A DNA stretch of 64,000 nucleotides. Origin: Paenibacillus soyae. GTDB lineage: Bacteria > Bacillota > Bacilli > Paenibacillales > Paenibacillaceae. The stretch lies in contig NZ_JANIPJ010000008.1 of the NCBI RefSeq assembly GCF_024623455.1, positions 1-64,000 on the forward strand, read 5' to 3'. The notes below the pieces were generated by a model. That model made no database searches. It was not told the origin of the DNA and saw only the letters and a list, made by a program, of their open reading frames with translations. The position numbers and the translations under genes are program-made. Positions 57,516 to 64,000 of the stretch are shown here, one piece after another (the first letter of the stretch is position 1; each line of letters begins with the position of its first letter).

Positions 57516-57598
57516 ATGAAATAAAGTATATATCTTATGATACTTTACTGTATGTCATATGAAAACAGGGTGATATAAGATGAAATAAAAGTATATAA
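57516..57598. promoter_or_regulatory. Paired ATGAAATAAA(A)GTATATA direct repeats, possible AraC operators
   Basis: Nearly identical ~17-base AT-rich strings occur at 57516-57532 and 57580-57598, about 64 bases apart, just upstream of the AraC gene. An AAAGTAT/ATACTTT inverted pair overlaps the first (57523-57546). Spaced direct repeats are typical AraC-family binding sites; this is inference. Confidence 0.45.
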
Positions 57599-57651
57599 GT
57601 TCAAGTTCAGAAAGTCTAGTTTTCAGCACAAGAGCTTATGCTTCCGATGCT

Positions 57652-57790
57652 GCGTTTTTTTCAAAAACGCTGTAGAAGAGCGGATGAAGCTAGGAAGTGA
57701 GGAGCGGTACACGTTTTCGGAGAAAACGACATCGTAAGCATCCTCTTAGTGGAGCTACGTGAGCACCTCCAGTGTTTCCGGAGGAAACAC
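57652..57790. repeat. Three mini-hairpins at an exact 60-base spacing
   Basis: Perfect stems with 3-base loops start at 57652 (GCGTTTTT/AAAAACGC), 57712 (CGTTTTC/GAAAACG) and 57772 (GTGTTTCC/GGAAACAC). The stem sequences differ yet all pair completely, and the second and third share loop GGA and a following TCGTAAG string. They look like a tandem repeat of a structured ~60-base unit lying between the AraC gene and the FAD oxidoreductase gene. Confidence 0.7.
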
Positions 57791-57906
57791 ACTTCGTAAG
57801 GATACGCTTGTTCCGGCTGAATTCGATATTCGACGTCGAGATGGCTTCCTGTTTAGCTTCGTGATCAAAAGCAGGCTTTTTGAACAACTACTATTATGAG
57901 GTGATT

Positions 57907-60156
57907 ATGGTGAGATTGGAAACAGTGAAAACAGATATTACGGTCATCGGCGGCGGCTTGGCTGGTGTATGTGCCGCGGTTGCGGCAGCAAGACTTGGCC
58001 ATACGGTTGCTCTGGTCAATAATCGCCCGGTCCTGGGCGGTAACTCCAGCAGTGAGGTCAGAGTATGGGTGTGCGGTGCAACCGGCCATGGGACCCATCG
58101 CTTTGCGAGAGAGACCGGCATTATGGGAGAGATGTTTGTTGAGAATCAATATATGAATCCGGAGGGCAATCCCTATTATTGGGACATGGTTGTGCATGAG
58201 ACGGTGAAGAGGGAAGCCAATATTGGGCTGTATCTGAATACGGATGTCCATGAGGTGGAGGCTGACGGAGATGCCGATGACCGTGTTATCCGCTCCGTTA
58301 CGGGCTGGATGATGGGCTCGGAGAGGCGAATCCGCTTCGAAAGCAAGACGTATGTGGATTGTACGGGAGACGGTCTGGTCGGTTTTCTGGCTGGGGCCAA
58401 GTATAGGCTGGGCCGTGAAGCGCGAGCTGAATTTAATGAAGACTGGGCACCGGAGACTCCGGATGATATTACACTGGGCAGCACGCTTCTATTCTACACA
58501 AAGGATGTCGGCAAGCCTGTCAAATACGTGAAGCCCAGCTTTGCGATCGATATCACTGAGACCTCTATTCCCATCCGCCGTGTCATCCGCAGCGGCGATA
58601 ATGGATGCGCTTACTGGTGGATTGAATGGGGCGGCGAATTGGATACGGTTCATGACAATGAACGTATTCGCGATGAGCTGTGGGCTGTTATTTATGGTAT
58701 CTGGGATTATATCAAAAACTCAGGAAGCTTCGACGCCGAAAGCATGACGCTGGAGTGGGTCGGCGCAGTTCCTGGCAAACGGGAATATCGGCGGTTTGTT
58801 GGTGATTATATATTGAATCAAAACGATATTTTGGCGCAGGAGCCGTTCGAGGATCGGGTGGCCTATGGAGGCTGGTCGATTGATCTGCATCCGCCGCAAG
58901 GCGTGTATTCGCAAGAGAGCGGCTCCAAGCATCTGCATGCAGACGGCAACTATCACATTCCGTTCCGCTCTCTCTATTCCATCAATGTAAGCAACATGCT
59001 GATGGCGGGACGGGACATTAGCGCCACGCATGTTGCGTTCGGAACAACTAGAGTGATGGCCACCTGTGCGGTTATTGGTGAAGCTGCCGGCACCGGCGCC
59101 GCGCTTTCTGTTCAATATGGCATCTCACCAAGAGAAGTGCATCAGCACCATCTGGAGGAGCTGCAGCAAACCCTGCTTCGTCAAGACGCCTCTGTGCTTG
59201 GCATTCGCAATGCCGACAGCCGCGATCTGGCGAGAGTGGCTCGTGTATCGGCATCCAGCTCGACAGCACGCCTTGCAGTTGAACACGCTTACAGGACGGA
59301 AGCGGCCGATACTGATTTGGGTATCTTGTTTCCTGTCGAGCCTTCCCTGAACGGACTGGAGCTGCTGCTTGATATCGAGAGCCCTGCGTCGGTTACGGTA
59401 GAGCTGTATGCAACCGGCAAACCGCAAAATTATGTGCCTCAAGAGCTTATGGATTCCTGTACCGTTGAGACAGCTCCAGGAAAAAATCAATGGGTTCGGT
59501 TCCATCTGGAGTGGCAGCCTGATTCGGCTCAAAATGCGTTTGTTATTATCAAGGCAGCTAAGGGCGTGCTCCTGCATCGGTCCAGTCTGCCTCACACCGG
59601 TGTGCTTGGGTTCCGCAAGGGCAATCAGCCCATTGTTGATCCTAGGCTTGAGGATCAGCCGGATCAGCCCGTGCTGCAATGGAGAACGGAGAAGCTGGAT
59701 CGCCATCCATTCTGCTTCCGTATGCACACGGCAACCGATGCGTACTCAGCTTCGAAGGTGCTGAATGGGCTGGTAAGGCCTTATGGCGGTCCTAATCTAT
59801 GGCGTTCAGAGCCGCTGGAGGGACGGGAGGCTTGGGTGGAGCTTAGCTGGGAGAGCGCCGTAGAAGTGGGAGAAGTGCACCTGACCTGGAATGATGATGT
59901 CAATGAGGATTTAATCAATCTGCATCATCATCGAACTCCGTTCGATGTGATTCCGGAGCTCGTGAAGGACTATCGTATTGAACTGCTGGGGGCTGACGGA
60001 GCTTGGAAGCTTGTGCATATGGAAAAGGGTAATCGCAAGCGCAAGAGGGTTCACCGCTTGCAGGCCGGCATGGCTGCAAAACGCATGCGAATTGTAATGG
60101 AGTCCACAAACGGCTCGGCTTGTGCGGAATTGTTCGAGATTCGCGTGTACGAATAA
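57907..60156 (+). CDS. FAD-dependent oxidoreductase with C-terminal discoidin-like domain
   Basis: A ~749-residue protein. A start at ATG 57907 (or GTG 57910) behind GAGGTG is preferred over TTG 57880. The Rossmann dinucleotide motif ITVIGGGLAGVCAAVAAARLG is at the N-terminus; VLGGNSSSEVRVWVCG, TYVDCTGDGLVG and NMLMAGRDISATHVAFGTTRVMATCAVIGEAAG identify the FAD_oxidored (PF12831-like) family up to ~470. Then come a beta-sandwich (~480-605) and a discoidin/F5-8C-like domain (~635-749), unusual for a cytoplasmic redox enzyme. No signal peptide. Its tight pairing with GH117 suggests that it acts on a sugar or a modified sugar; the substrate is unknown. Confidence 0.8.
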   Translation: MVRLETVKTDITVIGGGLAGVCAAVAAARLGHTVALVNNRPVLGGNSSSEVRVWVCGATGHGTHRFARETGIMGEMFVENQYMNPEGNPYYWDMVVHETVKREANIGLYLNTDVHEVEADGDADDRVIRSVTGWMMGSERRIRFESKTYVDCTGDGLVGFLAGAKYRLGREARAEFNEDWAPETPDDITLGSTLLFYTKDVGKPVKYVKPSFAIDITETSIPIRRVIRSGDNGCAYWWIEWGGELDTVHDNERIRDELWAVIYGIWDYIKNSGSFDAESMTLEWVGAVPGKREYRRFVGDYILNQNDILAQEPFEDRVAYGGWSIDLHPPQGVYSQESGSKHLHADGNYHIPFRSLYSINVSNMLMAGRDISATHVAFGTTRVMATCAVIGEAAGTGAALSVQYGISPREVHQHHLEELQQTLLRQDASVLGIRNADSRDLARVARVSASSSTARLAVEHAYRTEAADTDLGILFPVEPSLNGLELLLDIESPASVTVELYATGKPQNYVPQELMDSCTVETAPGKNQWVRFHLEWQPDSAQNAFVIIKAAKGVLLHRSSLPHTGVLGFRKGNQPIVDPRLEDQPDQPVLQWRTEKLDRHPFCFRMHTATDAYSASKVLNGLVRPYGGPNLWRSEPLEGREAWVELSWESAVEVGEVHLTWNDDVNEDLINLHHHRTPFDVIPELVKDYRIELLGADGAWKLVHMEKGNRKRKRVHRLQAGMAAKRMRIVMESTNGSACAELFEIRVYE

Positions 60157-60189
60157 GAATTCATCAAGCAGACAAGGAGTGTTAAGCAC

Positions 60190-61251
60190 ATGAGACAAGA
60201 AAGTCTGGCTATGCGCAGAGCAAGAGAACGCGAGTATGGGAAGGACAGCACCTGGTATTTCCAGTTCAAGTACGCCCCCGTAACAGGTCTAGGTTATGAG
60301 GAAGGCATTCATCGGCGGGATCCCAGCAGTGTAATCAAGATCGGAGAGGTCTATTATGTCTGGTATACCAAATCCTCGGGTTCAAGCGTCGGCTATGATA
60401 CTGGCGATTTGGATGCCAAGGTATGGCCATGGGATTGGTCTGAGATCTGGTATGCAACATCCGACGACGGGGTGAACTGGCATGAACAGGGTCTAGCAGT
60501 AGGTCGAGGAGAGCCCGGCGCTTATGATGATCGAAGCGTATTCACACCTGAGGTGCTGGCCCATAACGGCAAATATTACCTTGTCTATCAGGTTGTGAAG
60601 CATCCCTATTTGAGACGCTCCAAGGAATATATCGGACTGGCTCAATCGAGCTCTCCTGACGGTCCATGGGTGAAGGCTGATGAGCCGATCCTGTCGCCTG
60701 CATGCAATGGAGAGTGGTTCGGAGAGGTGGACAACCGCCACCTAGTCAAGCATAGAGGCGACTTCGACAGCCATAAGACCAATGATCCATGTCTCTTCTT
60801 CTATAAGGATCAATTCTGGCTTTATTATAAAGGTTATCCCATGGGTGAGCAGCTCACCTGCGCGGGCAGGGAAACCAAATGGGGAGTCGCTGTAGCTGAC
60901 CGACCGGAGGGACCTTATACCAAATCGGTGTACAATCCGATAACGAACAGCGGGCATGAGACGTTGCTCTGGCCATACAAGGGGGGCATGGCGGCCTTGC
61001 TGACGACAGATGGACCGGAACGAAACACAATCCAATTCGCTCAGGACGGGCTGCAGTTCGAAATTCAAGCCTTTATCGAGCACCCTCCGGAAGCGGGAGG
61101 CCCGTTCCGTACGGAGCATTCTGATATTCATCCGCTGGAAGGTCTGCGCTGGGGACTCAGTCATGAGATTAACAGCCCATGGCATTATATTCAGAGGTTT
61201 GAGGTGGATGAAAGGACAAAGCATTTGTGCAATAACAAATGTAATCATTAG
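60190..61251 (+). CDS. GH117 alpha-3,6-anhydro-L-galactosidase-like enzyme
   Basis: A 353-residue five-bladed propeller enzyme behind AAGGAGTG, near the usual GH117 length. HRRDPSSVI, YYVWYTK, YDDRSVFTPEV (Asp113/Asp114), GDFDSHKTNDPC (Asp193/Asp199) and NSGHETLLWPYKGG (His256) line up with the conserved catalytic and metal-site regions of GH117 neoagarobiose hydrolases. Those enzymes free 3,6-anhydro-L-galactose from agar oligosaccharides; some GH117 branches do not have that activity and have unknown substrates. There is no signal peptide. It follows the FAD oxidoreductase gene by 33 bases and is followed by a terminator. Confidence 0.85.
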   Translation: MRQESLAMRRAREREYGKDSTWYFQFKYAPVTGLGYEEGIHRRDPSSVIKIGEVYYVWYTKSSGSSVGYDTGDLDAKVWPWDWSEIWYATSDDGVNWHEQGLAVGRGEPGAYDDRSVFTPEVLAHNGKYYLVYQVVKHPYLRRSKEYIGLAQSSSPDGPWVKADEPILSPACNGEWFGEVDNRHLVKHRGDFDSHKTNDPCLFFYKDQFWLYYKGYPMGEQLTCAGRETKWGVAVADRPEGPYTKSVYNPITNSGHETLLWPYKGGMAALLTTDGPERNTIQFAQDGLQFEIQAFIEHPPEAGGPFRTEHSDIHPLEGLRWGLSHEINSPWHYIQRFEVDERTKHLCNNKCNH

Positions 61252-61293
61252 ACATTTCATTCACCTTGAGACTATCGAGCAAATAAAAAATAC

Positions 61294-61331
61294 AGAACGA
61301 CTGGGGATTTTTTATCCTGGTCGTTCTTTTC
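61294..61331 (+). terminator. Terminator after the GH117 gene
   Basis: AGAACGAC pairs with GTCGTTCT, extended by GGGAT/ATCC-type pairs inside, and is followed by TTTTCG. Confidence 0.75.
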
Positions 61332-61391
61332 GTATCCAAAGGTAATCGGAAATGAAAAAAAGATAAAAAATCATAAAAAAATGAAATAATA

Positions 61392-61406
61392 ATGTAAGCG
61401 CTTTTT
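61392..61406 (+). promoter_or_regulatory. cre-like box upstream of the third importer
   Basis: ATGTAAGCGCTTTTT matches WTGNAANCGNWNNCW except at the C near the end. A TATAAT at 61494-61499, ~37 bases before the permease start, is a likely -10 element, but its -35 partner is weak. Confidence 0.5.
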
Positions 61407-61535
61407 TTAAATAGAAGGCTCTGGATTCTATATATCGTAAATGAGGTCAAAAAATCAAAGTTTATGAAATTCAAATACCCTATACAGAGACGATATAATC
61501 AAAGCAAGTCAACGGCGTATTCATAGGAGGAAGAG

Positions 61536-62423
61536 ATGCAGATTCATCGTTTTAAGGAGCACTTCGCAGGCTACATGTTTATTTTGCCCTCCTTGATTGG
61601 ATTTACAGCGTTCATGCTGTATCCCATCATCTATTCCATCTTTTTGAGTTTAATGGATTGGAATATGTATCAAGGGTTTGGCGGATCTACATTTGTTGGC
61701 TTGGACAATTATTTGGAGGTATTCAAAAATGAATATTTCATGGGGGGATTGATCAATAACATTAAGCTTCTTGTATTTGCGGTTCCGATTCTGCTTATGC
61801 TAGCTTTAACCTTGGCACATTTGTTAAACAGTCAGGTATTCGGCAAGGGAGCTTTGCGAACGGTATATTTTCTTCCATATATTACAACAATTACAGCAAC
61901 GGCAATTGTCTTCGCTGCACTGTTTCATGAAGAGCTGGGCCCGGTCAACGGATTCCTTCGATCCATAGGCATCGAAAATGCGCCCAGATGGCTCGGCAGC
62001 GTGGAGTGGTCCTTGCCAACCATCTCGATTTTCTGGGTATGGCGAAATCTTGGGTATTGCATTCTTATCTTTCTGGCAGGCTTGCAAGCGATTTCACCGA
62101 GCTACTATGAAGCAGCGGAGATCGACGGTGCATCGGGCATTCAGAAGTTCTTTCGCATAACAATGCCGCTGGTTTCGCCAATTACATTCTTTCTGGCTGT
62201 CACCATGGCTATCTTCTCCTTCTCCATGTTCGCTGAAGTGAAGGTCATGACTGAGGGGGGACCGGGTACGTCGTCTTATACGATTGTTTATCATATCTAC
62301 AAGGAAGCCTTTGAACGATATGATATGGGATATGCGTCGGCAGCCTCTATCATATTCTTCATCATCATTCTGGCGATCACGACTATTCAGTGGCTTGGAC
62401 AGAAGAAGTGGGTCAACTACTAA
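61536..62423 (+). CDS. Sugar ABC transporter permease (UgpA/MalF-like)
   Basis: A 295-residue CUT1 permease, behind AGGAGG. Six membrane helices begin at ~11 (AGYMFILPSLIGFTAFMLYPIIYSI). The coupling loop YEAAEIDGASGIQKFFRITMPLV is intact. It belongs to the UgpA/LacF-like branch, not the LplB branch of the other two importers in the window, so a different transporter subfamily serves the GH117 region. Confidence 0.92.
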   Translation: MQIHRFKEHFAGYMFILPSLIGFTAFMLYPIIYSIFLSLMDWNMYQGFGGSTFVGLDNYLEVFKNEYFMGGLINNIKLLVFAVPILLMLALTLAHLLNSQVFGKGALRTVYFLPYITTITATAIVFAALFHEELGPVNGFLRSIGIENAPRWLGSVEWSLPTISIFWVWRNLGYCILIFLAGLQAISPSYYEAAEIDGASGIQKFFRITMPLVSPITFFLAVTMAIFSFSMFAEVKVMTEGGPGTSSYTIVYHIYKEAFERYDMGYASAASIIFFIIILAITTIQWLGQKKWVNY

Positions 62424-62437
62424 AAAGGACAGATGAT

Positions 62438-63280
62438 ATGAACAATACATTACATGGCAAACCAATGGTTTGGAAGCTCATTAATACAGTACTGTTGGCA
62501 TTGATTTCGATCATAATGATCGCACCTGTACTCTGGATGGTGTCCACTTCCTTAAAATTTGAGAGCGAAGTGTTCAACTTCCCTATTCAATGGATTCCTG
62601 AGTCGGTGACCTGGGACAATTACCAAAAAGCCTTTACAGAATTTCCATACTTGAATTGGTACTTTAATACAATCCGTAACACGGCAATCATTGTGTTCTC
62701 GATTCTTCTTGTTTCATCGATGGCAGGGTTTGCTTTTGCCAAGATTCAATTTAAAGGTAAAAATCTCATTTTTATTGCATACATTGCCTCCTTGATGATT
62801 CCTGGCGAGATGAGATTAATACCGCAGTTTATGCTTTATAAAGAGCTGGGCTTAATCAACACGACCTGGGCGGTTGTCCTGCCTTGGATGCTGTTTGTCG
62901 CTTTTGCCATCTTCCTTATGAAGCAAGCGTTTACGGCAGTCCCGGATGAGTTGATTGAAGCGGCTAAGATTGACGGATGCGGTTACTTCAAAATGTATGC
63001 CGTTATAACACTGCCGTTGGTGAAGTCAACACTTGTTGCTTTGGGCATACTTTCCTTCACTTGGGGATGGAATGACTACACCGCTCCGTTGATTTACATT
63101 CAAGATATTCAAAAGCAGGTGCTGACAGTTGGTATTGCGTCGTTCAAAGCACAGTACGCTTCGAACTACGCCTTGCAGATGGCTGGCGCTACTATGGCTC
63201 TGGTACCTGTTATTTTGGTGTATTTGATTGCCCAGAAGTACTTTACTGAGGGTATTGCTCAGTCTGGTATTAAAGGGTAA
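62438..63280 (+). CDS. Sugar ABC transporter permease (UgpE/MalG-like)
   Basis: A ~280-residue CUT1 permease. ATG 62438 with AAAGGACAG upstream is chosen; an in-frame start at 62390 would overlap the previous gene. Six membrane helices, coupling loop IEAAKIDGCGYFKMYAVITLPLV and the terminal KYFTEGIAQSGIKG match the MalG/UgpE branch. Confidence 0.92.
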   Translation: MNNTLHGKPMVWKLINTVLLALISIIMIAPVLWMVSTSLKFESEVFNFPIQWIPESVTWDNYQKAFTEFPYLNWYFNTIRNTAIIVFSILLVSSMAGFAFAKIQFKGKNLIFIAYIASLMIPGEMRLIPQFMLYKELGLINTTWAVVLPWMLFVAFAIFLMKQAFTAVPDELIEAAKIDGCGYFKMYAVITLPLVKSTLVALGILSFTWGWNDYTAPLIYIQDIQKQVLTVGIASFKAQYASNYALQMAGATMALVPVILVYLIAQKYFTEGIAQSGIKG

Positions 63281-63310
63281 TGAAATAAAAATTACTTAGG
63301 GGGAAAAACA

Positions 63311-64000
63311 ATGAAAAGAAAGGCATTAAGTATATTGTCTAGTATCATCCTGATTGCGGCCCTGCTGGCCGGCTGCAGCACGAATGGAAATTCCGGTTCG
63401 ACTAGCCAGTCGGGGGCAAACGGAAATAAAGCCTCCAATTCAACAAACAATGAAGGTGCTTCAGGGGCCTCGTTCAGCGGTAAAATCATTATTGATCCCA
63501 TTGGTGCAAGACATAATAATGCGTTCCATGAAGCGATCGAAGTGCTGAGAGGGATGGACAAATACAAGGATGTCGAAATCTCTGTACTGGAATCCACGGA
63601 CGATAACATTAAAACGACGCCAATTAAGATCGCTGCCGGTGAACAAATCGATTTGATCTATAACGGCAACCCATTGATTCAGCAAAGCTGGGCGGATGCT
63701 GGAGTTATTATCCCGATGGATGAGCAAGTGAAGGAAAAAGGCTTAAATATAGAGGAAACCTATGGCGAATACGCCAAATATGCCTACTCCAACGAACAAG
63801 CGTACGGCATTCCGGCAGGCGTTACCAAATGGGCGCTCTATTATAACAAGTCGATCTTCGACAAGGCTGGCGTCGACTATCCGGATCCTGATGTTCCAAT
63901 GACATGGGCAGAGTACAGAGCATTGGCTGCTAAGCTGACAAGCGGCTCCGGCGGAGATAAGGTCTATGGCGCGATTCACCTGTCCTGGCCGATGTTCTGG
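63311..64000 (+). CDS. Sugar ABC transporter substrate-binding lipoprotein (3' end outside window)
   Basis: The gene starts at ATG 63311 behind TTAGGGGG and stays open to the window end (230 codons seen). The product begins MKRKALSILSS with lipobox LAGC, then a long Ser/Asn/Gly linker. The mature part (GKIIIDPIGARHNN, YGIPAGVTKWALYYNKSIFDKAG) is a family-1 extracellular solute-binding protein. It is the third partner of the UgpA/UgpE-like permeases. The cargo is inferred to be the oligosaccharide handled by GH117. Confidence 0.9.
   Translation, partial: MKRKALSILSSIILIAALLAGCSTNGNSGSTSQSGANGNKASNSTNNEGASGASFSGKIIIDPIGARHNNAFHEAIEVLRGMDKYKDVEISVLESTDDNIKTTPIKIAAGEQIDLIYNGNPLIQQSWADAGVIIPMDEQVKEKGLNIEETYGEYAKYAYSNEQAYGIPAGVTKWALYYNKSIFDKAGVDYPDPDVPMTWAEYRALAAKLTSGSGGDKVYGAIHLSWPMFW

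Noticed and set aside
57652-57790. Possible riboswitch or T-box in the leader of the FAD gene
   Set aside because: Only simple evenly spaced mini-hairpins are seen; no conserved riboswitch core, specifier loop or terminator/antiterminator pair was recognised.

Overview
The window looks like chromosomal DNA of a Gram-positive, Paenibacillaceae-type bacterium (Paenibacillus/Cohnella-like). The reasons are strong AGGAGG-type ribosome binding sites with frequent GTG/TTG starts, LplB/YtcP-style sugar permease pairs with ~540-residue lipoprotein binding proteins, large membrane-anchored AraC regulators beside them, a surface protein with three SLH domains, and CcpA (cre)-like boxes. No rRNA or tRNA gene was seen. 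Almost every gene serves polysaccharide use, and the mix (sulfatases, GH88, GH78, GH39, GH127, GH117, GH2, propeller lyases, 3,6-anhydrosugar-type catabolism) points to sulfated seaweed polysaccharides.

Region A (about 1-27.4 kb, moderate GC) resembles an ulvan locus. It holds the end of a sulfatase, a clan GH-A hydrolase, two tandem duplicate binding proteins, a second sulfatase, a secreted GH39-like enzyme with a FIMAH tail, a membrane AraC regulator, a secreted BNR-type propeller (PL24/PL25-like ulvan lyase candidate), a complete ABC importer (binding protein plus two permeases), a GH88 unsaturated glucuronyl hydrolase, an AT-rich alginate-lyase-fold protein that looks imported, a truncated group II intron behind a terminator, a cytoplasmic propeller protein, an AraC regulator and a GH78 rhamnosidase-like enzyme.

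Region B (about 27.4-53.8 kb, more GC-rich) resembles a carrageenan / 3,6-anhydro-D-galactose locus. It holds an enolase-superfamily acid sugar dehydratase/cycloisomerase, a 2-keto-3-deoxygalactonate kinase and a KDPGal aldolase in one operon behind a consensus promoter, an AraC regulator, a GH127, a sulfatase, an aldehyde dehydrogenase coupled to another sulfatase, a membrane AraC regulator, a second ABC importer, a LacZ-type GH2, and a 1,978-residue SLH-anchored protein with a GH42-like catalytic domain. A 192-bp inverted-repeat element and a 41-bp tandem repeat lie between the GH127 and sulfatase genes.

Region C (53.9-56.6 kb, minus strand) has an IclR regulator and a ribulose-monophosphate formaldehyde-fixation unit (hxlR, hxlA, hxlB). 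Region D (56.7-64 kb) has an AraC regulator, a repeat-rich intergenic stretch, an FAD oxidoreductase, a GH117 anhydro-galactosidase-like enzyme and a third ABC importer cut off by the window end.

Working model (inference): secreted or surface lyases and the SLH enzyme cut the polymer outside; three CUT1-type importers bring in still-sulfated oligosaccharides; sulfatases and glycosidases, all without signal peptides, finish the job in the cytoplasm; the anhydrosugar goes to pyruvate and glyceraldehyde-3-phosphate. No ABC ATPase and no sulfatase-maturing enzyme is in the window, so both must be encoded elsewhere.
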